From Thermoproteota archaeon (GTDB lineage: Archaea; Thermoproteota; Thermoprotei; Thermoproteales; Thermocladiaceae): a DNA stretch of 35,567 bases. A program made the translations under genes and the position numbers. Location of the stretch: contig JAADCU010000036.1 of assembly GCA_013154355.1 (NCBI GenBank), forward strand, positions 1-35,567, given 5' to 3'. Under the pieces are notes generated by a model. It made no database searches. It saw only the letters and a program-made list of their open reading frames with translations, and was not told the DNA's origin. Below, piece by piece: positions 9,621-19,155 of the stretch (the first letter of the stretch is position 1; the number at the start of each line of letters is the position of its first letter).

Positions 9621-9824
9621 GTGCATGGTTCAGACGATTCTAAGCTTATAGAATTCTTGAAGTATCTTGCACTTGGTTTAGCAGTAATCATATTCGTAGT
9701 CTTAATACTGTTCTTTGTAGTACCAATACTGGTAGTTATTGTACTAGTAGTTATTGTATTGATCATAGCTAGCTTAATTGTATCTATCTTAAGAAGTCTG
9801 TACTTAGGTATGAGGAGAAGATAG
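9621..9824 (+). CDS. Small putative membrane protein (GTG start)
   Basis: 67 aa with ~40 hydrophobic residues then a basic tail SILRSLYLGMRRR; only 9 bp from the divergent CDS start and overlaps cysS by 21 bp. Confidence 0.4.
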   Translation: MHGSDDSKLIEFLKYLALGLAVIIFVVLILFFVVPILVVIVLVVIVLIIASLIVSILRSLYLGMRRR

Positions 9825-11282
9825 TTTACGAAATCTATCAAGTGTCCAGTATGTTCTTACCCTAGTGTCTGTAACTATTACTCCTCTTTTGGATAACTCA
9901 TCTCTTATGTGGTCTGCTAGCTCGAAGTTCTTCTGCCTTCTTAATCTCTGTCTAACATCTATTAGTAGTTCTATAAAATCGAACAATGTTTCTTCTATAT
10001 CTGTCTTAAATAGTATACCTAGAATGTTTCCAAGAGACTTCAAGATCTGTAATGTATATACTACAGTATCTTTACTTATCTTCTCTGGCATATATATGAG
10101 TTTTGACGTAACTATTCGTGCTAGCCCTATCAATTCTGATACTGCTCTGGGAGTATCCATGTCATCTGCAAGTGCTGTAAGAAATGCTTCTTCAACCTTC
10201 TTAATATCTTCAACTATTTTATAATCTTCGTTAGTTGTCTCGTCTCTAGCTTCTCTATATAGTTGTCTCAGGTAATCACAAGCTGCGTATAATGTTCTTA
10301 GAAGCTGCTCGGCATCAGATAGTCCCTCGTATGAGAAGTCTAGGGGTTTTCTATAGTGAGTCATTGAGTAGTATAGTCTTAATGCTTCTCCATCATATTT
10401 GTCTAATACTTCAGATACTGGTACTATGTTCTTGAGAGACTTGCTCATCTTCTCTCCACGTATTGTTACTAGGCCTACATGTATCCAATATCTTGCTAGC
10501 TCATATCTGCCATAGAGAGCATAGCCTATGGCTAGCTCATTCTCATGATGAGGAAATACTAGGTCAAGACCGCCTCCATGAAAGTCGAATGGTACTCCAA
10601 GATATTTTGAGGCCATTACTACACACTCAAGATGCCATCCTGGTCTTCCAGGACACCATGGTGTTGACCACCATGGTTCTCCCGGCTTCCAGGACTTCCA
10701 TAATGCAAAGTCTAGAGGATTCTTCTTTCCTGGCTCTGGTTCAACTCTTGCACCAGCTAGTAGCTTAGAGATGTCTTGACCTGAGAGCTTTCCATAGTCT
10801 GGTACCTTCTCTATCTCAAAGTATACTGATCCATCAGGAGCAACGTACGCATAGCCTTTATCTACTAGCTCACGGATCGCGCTTATCATGTCGTCTATAT
10901 GTTCTGTTACTTTAGGATAGTGGTCTGCTTTTCCTATGTTTAATTTTTCACAGATATCGAAGAACTCTCTGATATATCTTTCAGGAATTTCTCTCCATCT
11001 CATATATGCATTATTTCCAAACTCTTCTCTAGCCCTGTTAATTATCTTATCATCTATGTCTGTGAAGTTGATTACAAGTCTGACTCTATATCCTAGATAT
11101 CTCAAGAATCTCACAAACGTGTCAAAGAACGAGTACGTACGTGCATGACCTACATGCATGGAGTCGTAAGGTGTTGGTCCACACACGTATCCTCGTACCT
11201 CGTTTTTAGTCAGAGGTTCAAATCTTTCAATTCTCTTGCTCATGGTGTTGTATATACTAATCTGATAAGTTCTCAGAGACAC
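9804..11282 (-). CDS. cysS: Cysteinyl-tRNA synthetase
   Basis: CGPTPYDSMHVGHARTYSFFD (HIGH-like), GWHLECVVMASKYLG, HHENELAIGYALYG, KMSKSLKN. Confidence 0.97.
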   Translation of the reverse strand: MSLRTYQISIYNTMSKRIERFEPLTKNEVRGYVCGPTPYDSMHVGHARTYSFFDTFVRFLRYLGYRVRLVINFTDIDDKIINRAREEFGNNAYMRWREIPERYIREFFDICEKLNIGKADHYPKVTEHIDDMISAIRELVDKGYAYVAPDGSVYFEIEKVPDYGKLSGQDISKLLAGARVEPEPGKKNPLDFALWKSWKPGEPWWSTPWCPGRPGWHLECVVMASKYLGVPFDFHGGGLDLVFPHHENELAIGYALYGRYELARYWIHVGLVTIRGEKMSKSLKNIVPVSEVLDKYDGEALRLYYSMTHYRKPLDFSYEGLSDAEQLLRTLYAACDYLRQLYREARDETTNEDYKIVEDIKKVEEAFLTALADDMDTPRAVSELIGLARIVTSKLIYMPEKISKDTVVYTLQILKSLGNILGILFKTDIEETLFDFIELLIDVRQRLRRQKNFELADHIRDELSKRGVIVTDTRVRTYWTLDRFRKLSSPHT

Positions 11283-11317
11283 GCAAGGTAAAAATAGAGA
11301 ACTACCTTATAACATTT

Positions 11318-11374
11318 AGCAGTGATGAAGTGGTCCTCAACTGAGCAGTGAAGACACCTCTACCCAACTGATAC
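11318..11374 (+). ncRNA. C/D box guide sRNA
   Basis: C GTGATGA (11322-11328) -12 nt- D' CTGA (11341-11344) -3 nt- C' GTGAAGA (11348-11354) -13 nt- D CTGA (11368-11371). Guides AGTGGTCCTCAA and CACCTCTACCCAA. Confidence 0.88.
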
Positions 11375-11384
11375 AGGAAAGACC

Positions 11385-11392
11385 TTATAAAT
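11385..11392 (+). promoter_or_regulatory. TATA box (ttataaat) for the second tandem C/D sRNA
   Basis: ~22-26 nt upstream of the inferred sRNA 5' end. Confidence 0.6.
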
Positions 11393-11409
11393 AGAGACGC
11401 TACAAGATC

Positions 11410-11465
11410 ATGAGTGATGAAGCTTGTAAGGTCGGAATAATGAAGAGCTGGGCTAAGCTGATCAG
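11410..11465 (+). ncRNA. C/D box guide sRNA (tandem second copy, different guides)
   Basis: C GTGATGA (11414-11420) -12 nt- D' CGGA (11433-11436, variant) -3 nt- C' ATGAAGA (11440-11446) -11 nt- D CTGA (11458-11461). Guides AGCTTGTAAGGT and GCTGGGCTAAG. Confidence 0.82.
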
Positions 11466-12247
11466 ATATGCGAGCCATCCTCACCATGGTCAGTACTCGA
11501 GAACTTCATCACTTCAATCACGGTTAAACGACATAACTTACCTACAAGCTCCTCTATATTCCTCACTCTATAGAGCTCAACGGCCGAGGGAGATCTCACC
11601 TTAATAAGACGATCCTCTAACACTCTCAGAAGGACATCTCTGCTAGGAAAACCTAACAGATCTTGTAACCTCTCTATATCTATGTACGTAATATTATCAT
11701 ATGAGAACATGCTTAGCTCAACTACACTCTTCACTCTATAACTATGATCAACATATATTAATATGTTACTCCTCTTCTCAACTATCTCAAGATCAAGAGC
11801 TAACGTCACTAGAGATCTATAAGCAACCTTGTTAATCCACAACGATGGAGATGTTTTCTTCAGAACATCATTCACTATAGTATAGAGATCCTCAAACCTG
11901 GCCCTACCTATATCTCTCAACGTATCTATGAGTATCCTATATGTAAGTACTCTATCAATCATGTAGTTGTTAAATAATATTTTAAACATTATTGAAGGTC
12001 TGTTATCTCTTACAAACTCTACAAGAACTTTACCAAGTCTTGACAATCTTACTTTACTATTTTCGATCTCTATGAGACCTATCTGTGAGAGAAATCTTGT
12101 GATATCTCCTCTACCTCTTCCAAAATCGACCTTGCGCTCCTTCAATTCCTGTACACTAACAGGTTTATCCTTGATGTAGAGTAGGTAGTTTACTATTTTT
12201 TCAAGTCTTGTAGGAGGAAACGGAATGCTTTTCTGGACTATGCTCAC
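11462..12247 (-). CDS. Hypothetical crenarchaeal protein, possible winged-helix domains
   Basis: 261-aa ORF with helical, wHTH-like segment (VSVQELKERKVDFGRGRGDITRFLSQIGLIEIENSKVRLSRLGKVLVEF). No family recognised. Confidence 0.7.
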   Translation of the reverse strand: MSIVQKSIPFPPTRLEKIVNYLLYIKDKPVSVQELKERKVDFGRGRGDITRFLSQIGLIEIENSKVRLSRLGKVLVEFVRDNRPSIMFKILFNNYMIDRVLTYRILIDTLRDIGRARFEDLYTIVNDVLKKTSPSLWINKVAYRSLVTLALDLEIVEKRSNILIYVDHSYRVKSVVELSMFSYDNITYIDIERLQDLLGFPSRDVLLRVLEDRLIKVRSPSAVELYRVRNIEELVGKLCRLTVIEVMKFSSTDHGEDGSHI

Positions 12248-12299
12248 ATTATGAACATTCTCACGAGCTTTTCAAAGCTTAGTTATGAAATTCTAGATA

Positions 12300-12848
12300 T
12301 CACACGTCTCTACATTTAGAATCTAAATAGTAGTTAACAAGAACACAACAGAACCAGCTCAAATATGGTAAAGGACCTATAGATACGAACTCCACTCCAA
12401 GCCTCTTCATGATCAGTAGATCCTCACGCTTGAAACCATCCTGATCACCTATTATGAAACCAACATTATCACAGGGCGGTTTCACCTTCTCTATATCTGC
12501 TCCCTCCTCAAAAAGACAGAAAAGTCTCACGTTCTTCTTCATCAACATACTTAACAGACCCTCAAAATTATCCTCAATTATCTCAACTTCCTTCCTAAGA
12601 ATCATTTTTAAAAGCTCATCCTCAGACTCTAGATACGGCATATACTCTCCTTTAAAAACTAATATTCTCTCTCTAGAACATCCAGATAGGACTATGTAGA
12701 TTATGGTATCCTTCCTAACCTCTCTATCATTATATAGACACTCAAGAACAAAGTCGAGGACCACGTCGAATCTTCCAGACGAGGCTGGAGACTTAGGATT
12801 AATATTTTCTAGACAGGCTGTGTTGGACTTCAGTATGAGGATCCTCAA
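12300..12848 (-). CDS. trmY: tRNA (pseudouridine-54-N1)-methyltransferase TrmY (DUF358, SPOUT)
   Basis: VLDFVLECLYNDREVRKDTIIYIVLSG, NVGFIIGDQDGF, VSIGPLPYLSWFCCVLVNYYLD SPOUT knot signature. Confidence 0.85.
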   Translation of the reverse strand: MRILILKSNTACLENINPKSPASSGRFDVVLDFVLECLYNDREVRKDTIIYIVLSGCSRERILVFKGEYMPYLESEDELLKMILRKEVEIIEDNFEGLLSMLMKKNVRLFCLFEEGADIEKVKPPCDNVGFIIGDQDGFKREDLLIMKRLGVEFVSIGPLPYLSWFCCVLVNYYLDSKCRDV

Positions 12849-12851
12849 ATT

Positions 12852-13196
12852 TTACTTGCTTCCACCTGATGAGGATGTGCTTGACGATGACTGTGAGGCT
12901 GCTGGCGCTTTTCCAAGAGGCTCCTTCTTCTTTCTCTCTTCTTCAGGTCTTACCTTGAGTATTCCGAAGAATATTGCACAGTTTATGCATAACGTCTTCG
13001 TTACCTGGTACTTCGGTATTATTGCTCCCTGCTTCTCAAGCTCCTTAGCTAGGTCAGGAGGAACAGGAGAGTAAGTCATCGTTATTCTCACTGCCTTGGA
13101 TCTTGGTACCAGTTTACCACAGTTCTCACAGTACACATGTCCCTCCTTGCCTTTGTCTCCCTTGTGTCGTCCCCTGTTCTTTCTCTTCTTTGGCAC
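12852..13196 (-). CDS. rps26e: 30S ribosomal protein S26e
   Basis: KKRKNRGRHKGDKG, VYCENCGKLVPRSKAVRI, TLCINCAIFFGI. Confidence 0.94.
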   Translation of the reverse strand: MPKKRKNRGRHKGDKGKEGHVYCENCGKLVPRSKAVRITMTYSPVPPDLAKELEKQGAIIPKYQVTKTLCINCAIFFGILKVRPEEERKKKEPLGKAPAASQSSSSTSSSGGSK

Positions 13197-13219
13197 GTCT
13201 TCTCTTGTATCTAAACATG

Positions 13220-13229
13220 CTTAAAAAGT
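13220..13229 (+). promoter_or_regulatory. TATA-like element (cttaaaaagt) for downstream C/D sRNA
   Basis: ~25 nt upstream of the inferred sRNA 5' end. Confidence 0.45.
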
Positions 13230-13246
13230 TATCGAGAACATGTATA

Positions 13247-13302
13247 TCTAGTGATGACACGACTCGCAGCAGAATAGTGAAGATACACTCCGAATCTGAT
13301 CA
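13247..13302 (+). ncRNA. C/D box guide sRNA
   Basis: C GTGATGA (13251-13257) -12 nt- D' CAGA (13270-13273, variant) -3 nt- C' GTGAAGA (13277-13283) -12 nt- D CTGA (13296-13299). Guides CACGACTCGCAG and TACACTCCGAAT. Confidence 0.86.
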
Positions 13303-14679
13303 TCTCTTAACGTTCTTAGGAACTATATAGTCCTTTGGTGCTCCTGGAAGAACCTCAAGATACTTTCTCAGAACTTTAGGTATCTTGACTACTCCATCAG
13401 GTTCCTGATGATTCTCAAGTATGGCTGTTATGGCCCTGGTCGTGGCTATGGCCGTGCTGTTGAGGGTGTGAACATACTCTCTCTTCATGCCTTTTCTAAC
13501 AACACGTATATGAAGTCTATAGGACTGCCAGTCAGTACAGTTGCTACAGGAGACCATCTCTCTAAAAGTTGCTTGAGCAGGCATCCAAGCCTCAAGATCG
13601 TACTGTTTTGCAGCTGTTCTACCCATCTCTTTTGGACATACTAGAACTACCCTGTACGGTATCTCTAGACCTCTCCAGAGCTCTTCAGCATTATTTATCA
13701 GAAAGTCCTGCCATCTATCACTCTCCTCAGGTAGACAGAACACGAACTGCTCAACTTTATGAAACTGATGTACACGAAATATTCCTTTAAGATCTCTGCT
13801 TCCAGCACTTGCTTCTCTCCTAAAACATGGTGAGAAACCAGCAAAAAGTATAGGTAGATCTTGTTCAAGAAGCTCTCTCTTAGCTAGATAACATGCTAGA
13901 GGATGCTCAGAAGTACCGATAAGATAGAGATCTTCACCCTCTATCTTGTAGATAGCATCTTTCAAAGCCTCGAAATCTATGACAGAAGTCATGTACTCAT
14001 GCTTAAGCATGTATGGTGGTATCACTATCCTGAACCCTTTCTGAGATAGGTAATCGAGAGCGTATAGAGCTAGTGCAAGATCTAGCCATACAATATCGTC
14101 AAAGATGTAGAAGAACCTGCTTCCAGCAACTTCGCCCGCTTTCTCAGTATCACCAAGCTTGAGAACGTTCTCTAACATGTCTGCATGACCTATAGGTTTC
14201 CAATCTATGACATCGTACTCTACATCATGTCCTGATCTTCTAATCTCTGTAAGGAACTTTTCTAGATCCTCCCTATATACTTTAGGTCTTCCCCAATATC
14301 TTAATGGTACTTCTTCAGCATCTTCTGGACATATCTGATATACTTCCTCTCTTATTAAGTTTGGGAACCTTCTTAGAATCATGTTTCTAAGGTTCTCGAG
14401 CTCTTTCAATTTCACTTCGAGAGACTCGAGCTCGCTGATTATCGACCTAGCCTTCTCTACTAGAGCTCTCCTCTCTTCCTCGCTCTTTACCTGTCTTATG
14501 CTCCTAGTTATCAGATTATGCTCATGTCGAAGCTCTTCCACTCTCTTCTTCAACTCTTTCCACTCTCTATCAACTCTAAGGAACTCCTCAACTAGATCTG
14601 TAGAGTAACCTCGTGCTCTAAGCATTCTCTTAACATCCTCTGGTCTTGATAATAGTGCCTCAAGTACTGACCAAGACAT
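13300..14679 (-). CDS. serS: Seryl-tRNA synthetase
   Basis: N-terminal coiled-coil arm, LYLIGTSEHPL, FSPCFRREASAGSRDLKGIFRVHQFHKVEQF, NSTAIATTRAITAILENHQEPDG. Confidence 0.97.
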   Translation of the reverse strand: MSWSVLEALLSRPEDVKRMLRARGYSTDLVEEFLRVDREWKELKKRVEELRHEHNLITRSIRQVKSEEERRALVEKARSIISELESLEVKLKELENLRNMILRRFPNLIREEVYQICPEDAEEVPLRYWGRPKVYREDLEKFLTEIRRSGHDVEYDVIDWKPIGHADMLENVLKLGDTEKAGEVAGSRFFYIFDDIVWLDLALALYALDYLSQKGFRIVIPPYMLKHEYMTSVIDFEALKDAIYKIEGEDLYLIGTSEHPLACYLAKRELLEQDLPILFAGFSPCFRREASAGSRDLKGIFRVHQFHKVEQFVFCLPEESDRWQDFLINNAEELWRGLEIPYRVVLVCPKEMGRTAAKQYDLEAWMPAQATFREMVSCSNCTDWQSYRLHIRVVRKGMKREYVHTLNSTAIATTRAITAILENHQEPDGVVKIPKVLRKYLEVLPGAPKDYIVPKNVKR

Positions 14680-14720
14680 CTAGGACAACATACTCATGAC
14701 GTGTACGGTATTAAATGTTA

Positions 14721-15089
14721 TTATGATCTTCTGAGAACTAGTCTACTCCTCTTTCTCTTCTTGACACTCCACAACATGGATAATATCGATGCTATGTCTC
14801 TATATAGCTCATCTATGTTATTGCTCAGATCACGCTCAAGTACTAGAAGTGGAGTCGCATGATTTAGAGGCCAGAACTCTATGAATACCTTATTAAGCTT
14901 GTTAACTATGTGAAGATCTAGACTAGGCTTGCCTAGTGGACCAAGCCTCACAGTGTACCTGAGACCATCCTTGAAGGAGACCTTCTCTATCAGGTAGCCT
15001 CTGTACGTCGTCACTATCTTGTCTACGAGTCTTCCTGTAGCAATCTTGTAGTCCATCACCTCCGTCTCAGCAGTCACGTTCTTTGCCAT
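14721..15089 (-). CDS. Conserved-looking hypothetical protein
   Basis: 122-aa ORF in a coherent intergenic slot; mixed alpha/beta composition and basic C-terminus KKRKRSRLVLRRS. Confidence 0.6.
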   Translation of the reverse strand: MAKNVTAETEVMDYKIATGRLVDKIVTTYRGYLIEKVSFKDGLRYTVRLGPLGKPSLDLHIVNKLNKVFIEFWPLNHATPLLVLERDLSNNIDELYRDIASILSMLWSVKKRKRSRLVLRRS

Positions 15090-15158
15090 TATGATTACGT
15101 GTTTGAGTCTTATAACAACTACTCTTGATAGGTAATACTTTCGGGAAATTCCTAAGAC

Positions 15159-15166
15159 CTTTTAAG
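15159..15166 (+). promoter_or_regulatory. TATA-like element (cttttaag) upstream of reverse gyrase
   Basis: ~30 nt upstream of ATG 15196. Confidence 0.45.
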
Positions 15167-15195
15167 GGGCTGACATAGAGATGTATTAAGATCTA

Positions 15196-18100
15196 ATGAA
15201 CATTAGTGAAGAGAAGAGAAGAATATTTCAACCCCTAGTAATGTACAGGAACGCCTGTCCAAACTGTGGTGGCAGCATAACCTCTGACAGACTCTACCTC
15301 GGCCTACCCTGTCATAGATGTCTACCTGACGAGTACGTGTGGAGAATAAAGACCACTCTCGACCTTATAAGAGTTCTGAAAGAATTGAACACGCTGAGAG
15401 ATCTCAAGATACTTGAGACATTTCAACTCGAGTACGAGAAGTTCAGCAAGCTCTTCGAGAGAGCTGTAGGCGCAAAAATGTGGGGGGCTCAGAGATTATG
15501 GGCTAGAAGACTTATAAAAGGCAAGAGCTTTGCAATAATTGCACCAACAGGAAGCGGCAAGACCACCTTCGGAATAGTTGCTTCAATATACGTGTCATAT
15601 TACAAGACCGAGGGAAAAGGAAAGGTGCTCATGGTCTTCCCGACGTCAGTACTTGCTGATCAAGTATATAAGAAGCTTATGACGTTCATAGATAAGCTAG
15701 GTCTCAGAGATAGAATAGTTGCACTAACATACAATACCCTATTATCAAAGAGCGAGAGACAGAAAGTTCTTGAGCATCTTGAGAAAGGAGATTTCAACAT
15801 CATCGTAGTCACAAACATGTTCATTCCTCGCCATATGGAGATACTTAGAAGATACAGATTCGATCTCATATTTGTAGACGATGTTGATAGCATTCTAAAG
15901 GCATCAAGCAAGAACATAGATAGACTTCTCCTACTTCTTGGAGTACCAGAAGATGCTCTCAAGACAGCACTAAAGATAGTAGAGATGTTGAAAGAGATAA
16001 GAAGACTCAAAAGAGCAGAAGCAAGCGAAGAAGAGATAAGGAAGAGATATGAAGAAGTAAGGAAGCTTGAGGAAGAGATAAGGAGAAGACTTGAAGGTGT
16101 AAAGATAGGAATACTCATCGCATCTGGAGCCTTGGTCAAGGCTAAGAGAAGTACAAGAATAAGATTGTTTAGAGAGTTTCTAGGTTTCGAGACAGGTGGT
16201 AGAGCAGAAGGTCTTAGAAATGTCGTAGACATATATACGGAGATTAAGAAGAGTATAGAGAACACAGTACTAGAGCTCGTAGACAAGCTTAAGGATGGTG
16301 GAATAATATACGTGCCTACTCACCTAGGTAAGGAGTTTGCGGAAAAACTTGAGAAACTTCTCAAAGAGAGAGGAGTTAAAGCATACGCCTATCTTAGACC
16401 TAAGAGAGGCATCTTAGACAAGTTCTCTAACGGCGAGCTTGACGTACTTATTGGGTTAGCAACAGCAAGATCTGCACTAGTCAGAGGTATAGATCTTCCA
16501 CATCGTGTAAAATATGTAATCTTTGCAGGAGTCCCAAGAATAAGGTTCAGATTGAACATATCAGAGTTCAGACCTGGAAGATATATAGCACTCTTCATGA
16601 TAGTTAGAAATGTCCTAGATAAAGATGAGAGACTTCAAGTTGATAAGATAGTTAGCAAGCTTAGAAACATTGTTGGAATATCAGAACAACAGCTTAATAA
16701 GATATTAGAAGCTATTAATGAAGGTAGAGAAGATTCTTTAACAGGATTTGATAAATATGTTGCATGGATCGTAAAATCATCTATAGAGTTAGCATCAAAG
16801 ATACTTAGCAAGCTTACACGAGACATAATAGAGAAGCTTGATGTAAGGATAGAGAGAGATGAGAAGGGAATAGTAGTTACTTTACCAGACACCACGACCT
16901 ATGTACAGGGTAGTGGTAGAACATCGAGAATGTATGTTGGAGGAGTAACTAAGGGCATATCTATAGTGATAGTAGATGACGAGAAGGTGTTCAGAGGACT
17001 TGAAAGAGAGCTCAAGTACAGGATAGAAGGTTTCGAGTTTAAGCACATATCTCAAGTAGATCTAGAATCTCTCATAAAAGAGATAAATGAGGAGAGAAGA
17101 AAGGTTGCTGACATAATATTTGGTAGAGCTAGACCTGAGGAGACTGGTCTAGAGTTCCTGAAGACTGCACTCATAGTTGTTGAGTCTCCTACAAAAGCAA
17201 GAACCATAGCAGGATTCTTCGGTAAACCTAGTGTTAGAGTTATAGGAGGATTACAGGTCTATGAGACCTCTATAGGAAACCTACTCCTTCTAGTTACAGC
17301 AACTAAAGGACACATGTGGGAGCTTGTTCCAGAAGCTCCTGAGAGTGATGTAAAGTACATCTATGAGAACTATACTAAGATAGTTGGAGATAAACCTAGA
17401 GACTACTTTGGAGTACTGAAGATAGGTCACTACTTTGTACCTATATATAACATAATTAGAAAGTGTCCAAGATGTGGAGAAACGTATAGTCACGATATTG
17501 ATAGATGCCCAAGATGTGGAATAGATCTAGTAAGCTCTGGACCTGTGATATCAGCTCTCAGAGACATAGCTACAGAGGTCGACATGGTGTTCATAGGAAC
17601 AGACCCTGATGCTGAAGGAGAGAAGATTGCCTGGGACATCTATGTCATACTTAGACCATATCTAAGAGAGATATATCGTATAGAGTTTCATGAAGTAACA
17701 AAGAAGGCTATACTGGACGCTATAAACAATCCTATCCATAGTGTACGTACTCCAATGGTCATGGCACAGCTCATAAGAAGAATAGAAGATCGCTGGATAG
17801 GATTTGGACTAAGTCAGAAATTATGGAAGGTCTCTCCCATACTTTTCGGAAGACTATATAAGACATTATCTGCAGGTAGAGTACAGACACCTGTACTTGG
17901 ATGGATAATAAAGAGGTACGATATCTCTCGTAAAGACCAGGTATACTACTTCACCATAAGGTTAGAGAACGGTCTAGAGCTTACTCTCGAGCTTCCTGTA
18001 GATAAGAAGAGTCTTCTGAAGGATGTGAAAAACATGAGAGCAAAGGTAAAGATAGTGCCAATAGCAGAAGATCTTGAAGAAACAATAAATCCACCTCCAC

Positions 18101-19149
18101 CATATACTACAGACACCTTACTGAGGGATGCAGCAACAAGATTGAGAATAAGCGTCGAAGAAGCTATGCAGATTGCTCAAGAGCTATTCGAGTCAGGTCT
18201 AATAACTTACCATAGAACAGATAGTACGAGAGTTTCACCAGCTGGCATAGCCGTTGCTAGAGAGTATATTGTGAAGAATTTTGGAGAACAAGAGTTTGTT
18301 CCTAGACAGTGGATACTTGGTGGACATATTGGAGCTCACGAGTGTATTAGACCTACGAGACCTATAGATGCTGATGAACTACGTGCACTAGTGATTAGTG
18401 GAGTCTTACAGCTCTCTATAAGATTAACACAGCGTCATCTAGCAATGTATGATATGATATTTAGAAGATTCATTGCTAGCCAGATGAGACCAGCAAAGAT
18501 AAGAAAATCAAAATATGAGATAGCGATAGAGGGAGAGTCAGAGTCTCATAGCATAATTGTGGAGAAGGTTGTTGGAGTAGTTGAGGAAGGTTTTCTAAAA
18601 GTGTTGAAGCTAGTAGAACTAGAAGATAAGTTACCTACTGGAGAATTTGCAATAAGTGAGATAGTTAGACCGCCAAGAAGAGTTCCAAGAACAAAACCGA
18701 TGACAGAGGGTGAGGTAGTTGCAGAGATGAAGCAGAAGGGTATAGGAAGACCATCAACATATGCTAGAATAGTAGAGGTCATATTAAGACGTAGATATGC
18801 TATCTGTGTTGGAAGACCAAAATATCTTGTACCAACTAGAAAAGGAATGAAAGTGTACCTATACCTTACAGGAGATGAGACTACTAAGGAACTCCTACTT
18901 AAGACAAGGAACAAGGAAGAGAAAGAGAGGCTTCTAGAGATACTGAGAAAATTGAAAGATCTCGGAGCATTTAGAGAACTAGTATCTGAAGAAAGAACAA
19001 GACTAGTACAACAGCTAATGGATGATGTAGAAAATGGAGAAAGAGACTACCTAGAAGTACTAAACGAGCTATATGAGGAAGCAGAAAGATATAACCTATT
19101 TGAGAAGTTTGAGATAAAGGAAGAAATAGAGGAGACCTTAGAAGAGTAA
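15196..19149 (+). CDS. rgy: Reverse gyrase (fused SF2 helicase-like and type IA topoisomerase)
   Basis: N-terminal zinc finger CPNC..CHRC, Walker A IAPTGSGKTTFG, second zinc finger CPRC..CPRC, TOPRIM LIVVESPTKARTIAGFFG and GTDPDAEGEKIAWD, active site GLITYHRTDSTRVS. Confidence 0.98.
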   Translation: MNISEEKRRIFQPLVMYRNACPNCGGSITSDRLYLGLPCHRCLPDEYVWRIKTTLDLIRVLKELNTLRDLKILETFQLEYEKFSKLFERAVGAKMWGAQRLWARRLIKGKSFAIIAPTGSGKTTFGIVASIYVSYYKTEGKGKVLMVFPTSVLADQVYKKLMTFIDKLGLRDRIVALTYNTLLSKSERQKVLEHLEKGDFNIIVVTNMFIPRHMEILRRYRFDLIFVDDVDSILKASSKNIDRLLLLLGVPEDALKTALKIVEMLKEIRRLKRAEASEEEIRKRYEEVRKLEEEIRRRLEGVKIGILIASGALVKAKRSTRIRLFREFLGFETGGRAEGLRNVVDIYTEIKKSIENTVLELVDKLKDGGIIYVPTHLGKEFAEKLEKLLKERGVKAYAYLRPKRGILDKFSNGELDVLIGLATARSALVRGIDLPHRVKYVIFAGVPRIRFRLNISEFRPGRYIALFMIVRNVLDKDERLQVDKIVSKLRNIVGISEQQLNKILEAINEGREDSLTGFDKYVAWIVKSSIELASKILSKLTRDIIEKLDVRIERDEKGIVVTLPDTTTYVQGSGRTSRMYVGGVTKGISIVIVDDEKVFRGLERELKYRIEGFEFKHISQVDLESLIKEINEERRKVADIIFGRARPEETGLEFLKTALIVVESPTKARTIAGFFGKPSVRVIGGLQVYETSIGNLLLLVTATKGHMWELVPEAPESDVKYIYENYTKIVGDKPRDYFGVLKIGHYFVPIYNIIRKCPRCGETYSHDIDRCPRCGIDLVSSGPVISALRDIATEVDMVFIGTDPDAEGEKIAWDIYVILRPYLREIYRIEFHEVTKKAILDAINNPIHSVRTPMVMAQLIRRIEDRWIGFGLSQKLWKVSPILFGRLYKTLSAGRVQTPVLGWIIKRYDISRKDQVYYFTIRLENGLELTLELPVDKKSLLKDVKNMRAKVKIVPIAEDLEETINPPPPYTTDTLLRDAATRLRISVEEAMQIAQELFESGLITYHRTDSTRVSPAGIAVAREYIVKNFGEQEFVPRQWILGGHIGAHECIRPTRPIDADELRALVISGVLQLSIRLTQRHLAMYDMIFRRFIASQMRPAKIRKSKYEIAIEGESESHSIIVEKVVGVVEEGFLKVLKLVELEDKLPTGEFAISEIVRPPRRVPRTKPMTEGEVVAEMKQKGIGRPSTYARIVEVILRRRYAICVGRPKYLVPTRKGMKVYLYLTGDETTKELLLKTRNKEEKERLLEILRKLKDLGAFRELVSEERTRLVQQLMDDVENGERDYLEVLNELYEEAERYNLFEKFEIKEEIEETLEE

Positions 19150-19155
19150 GCTCAT

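Noticed and set aside
15660-16286. 208-aa minus ORF inside reverse gyrase
   Set aside because: Antisense of a recognisable reverse gyrase region; low-complexity Ser/Leu composition.
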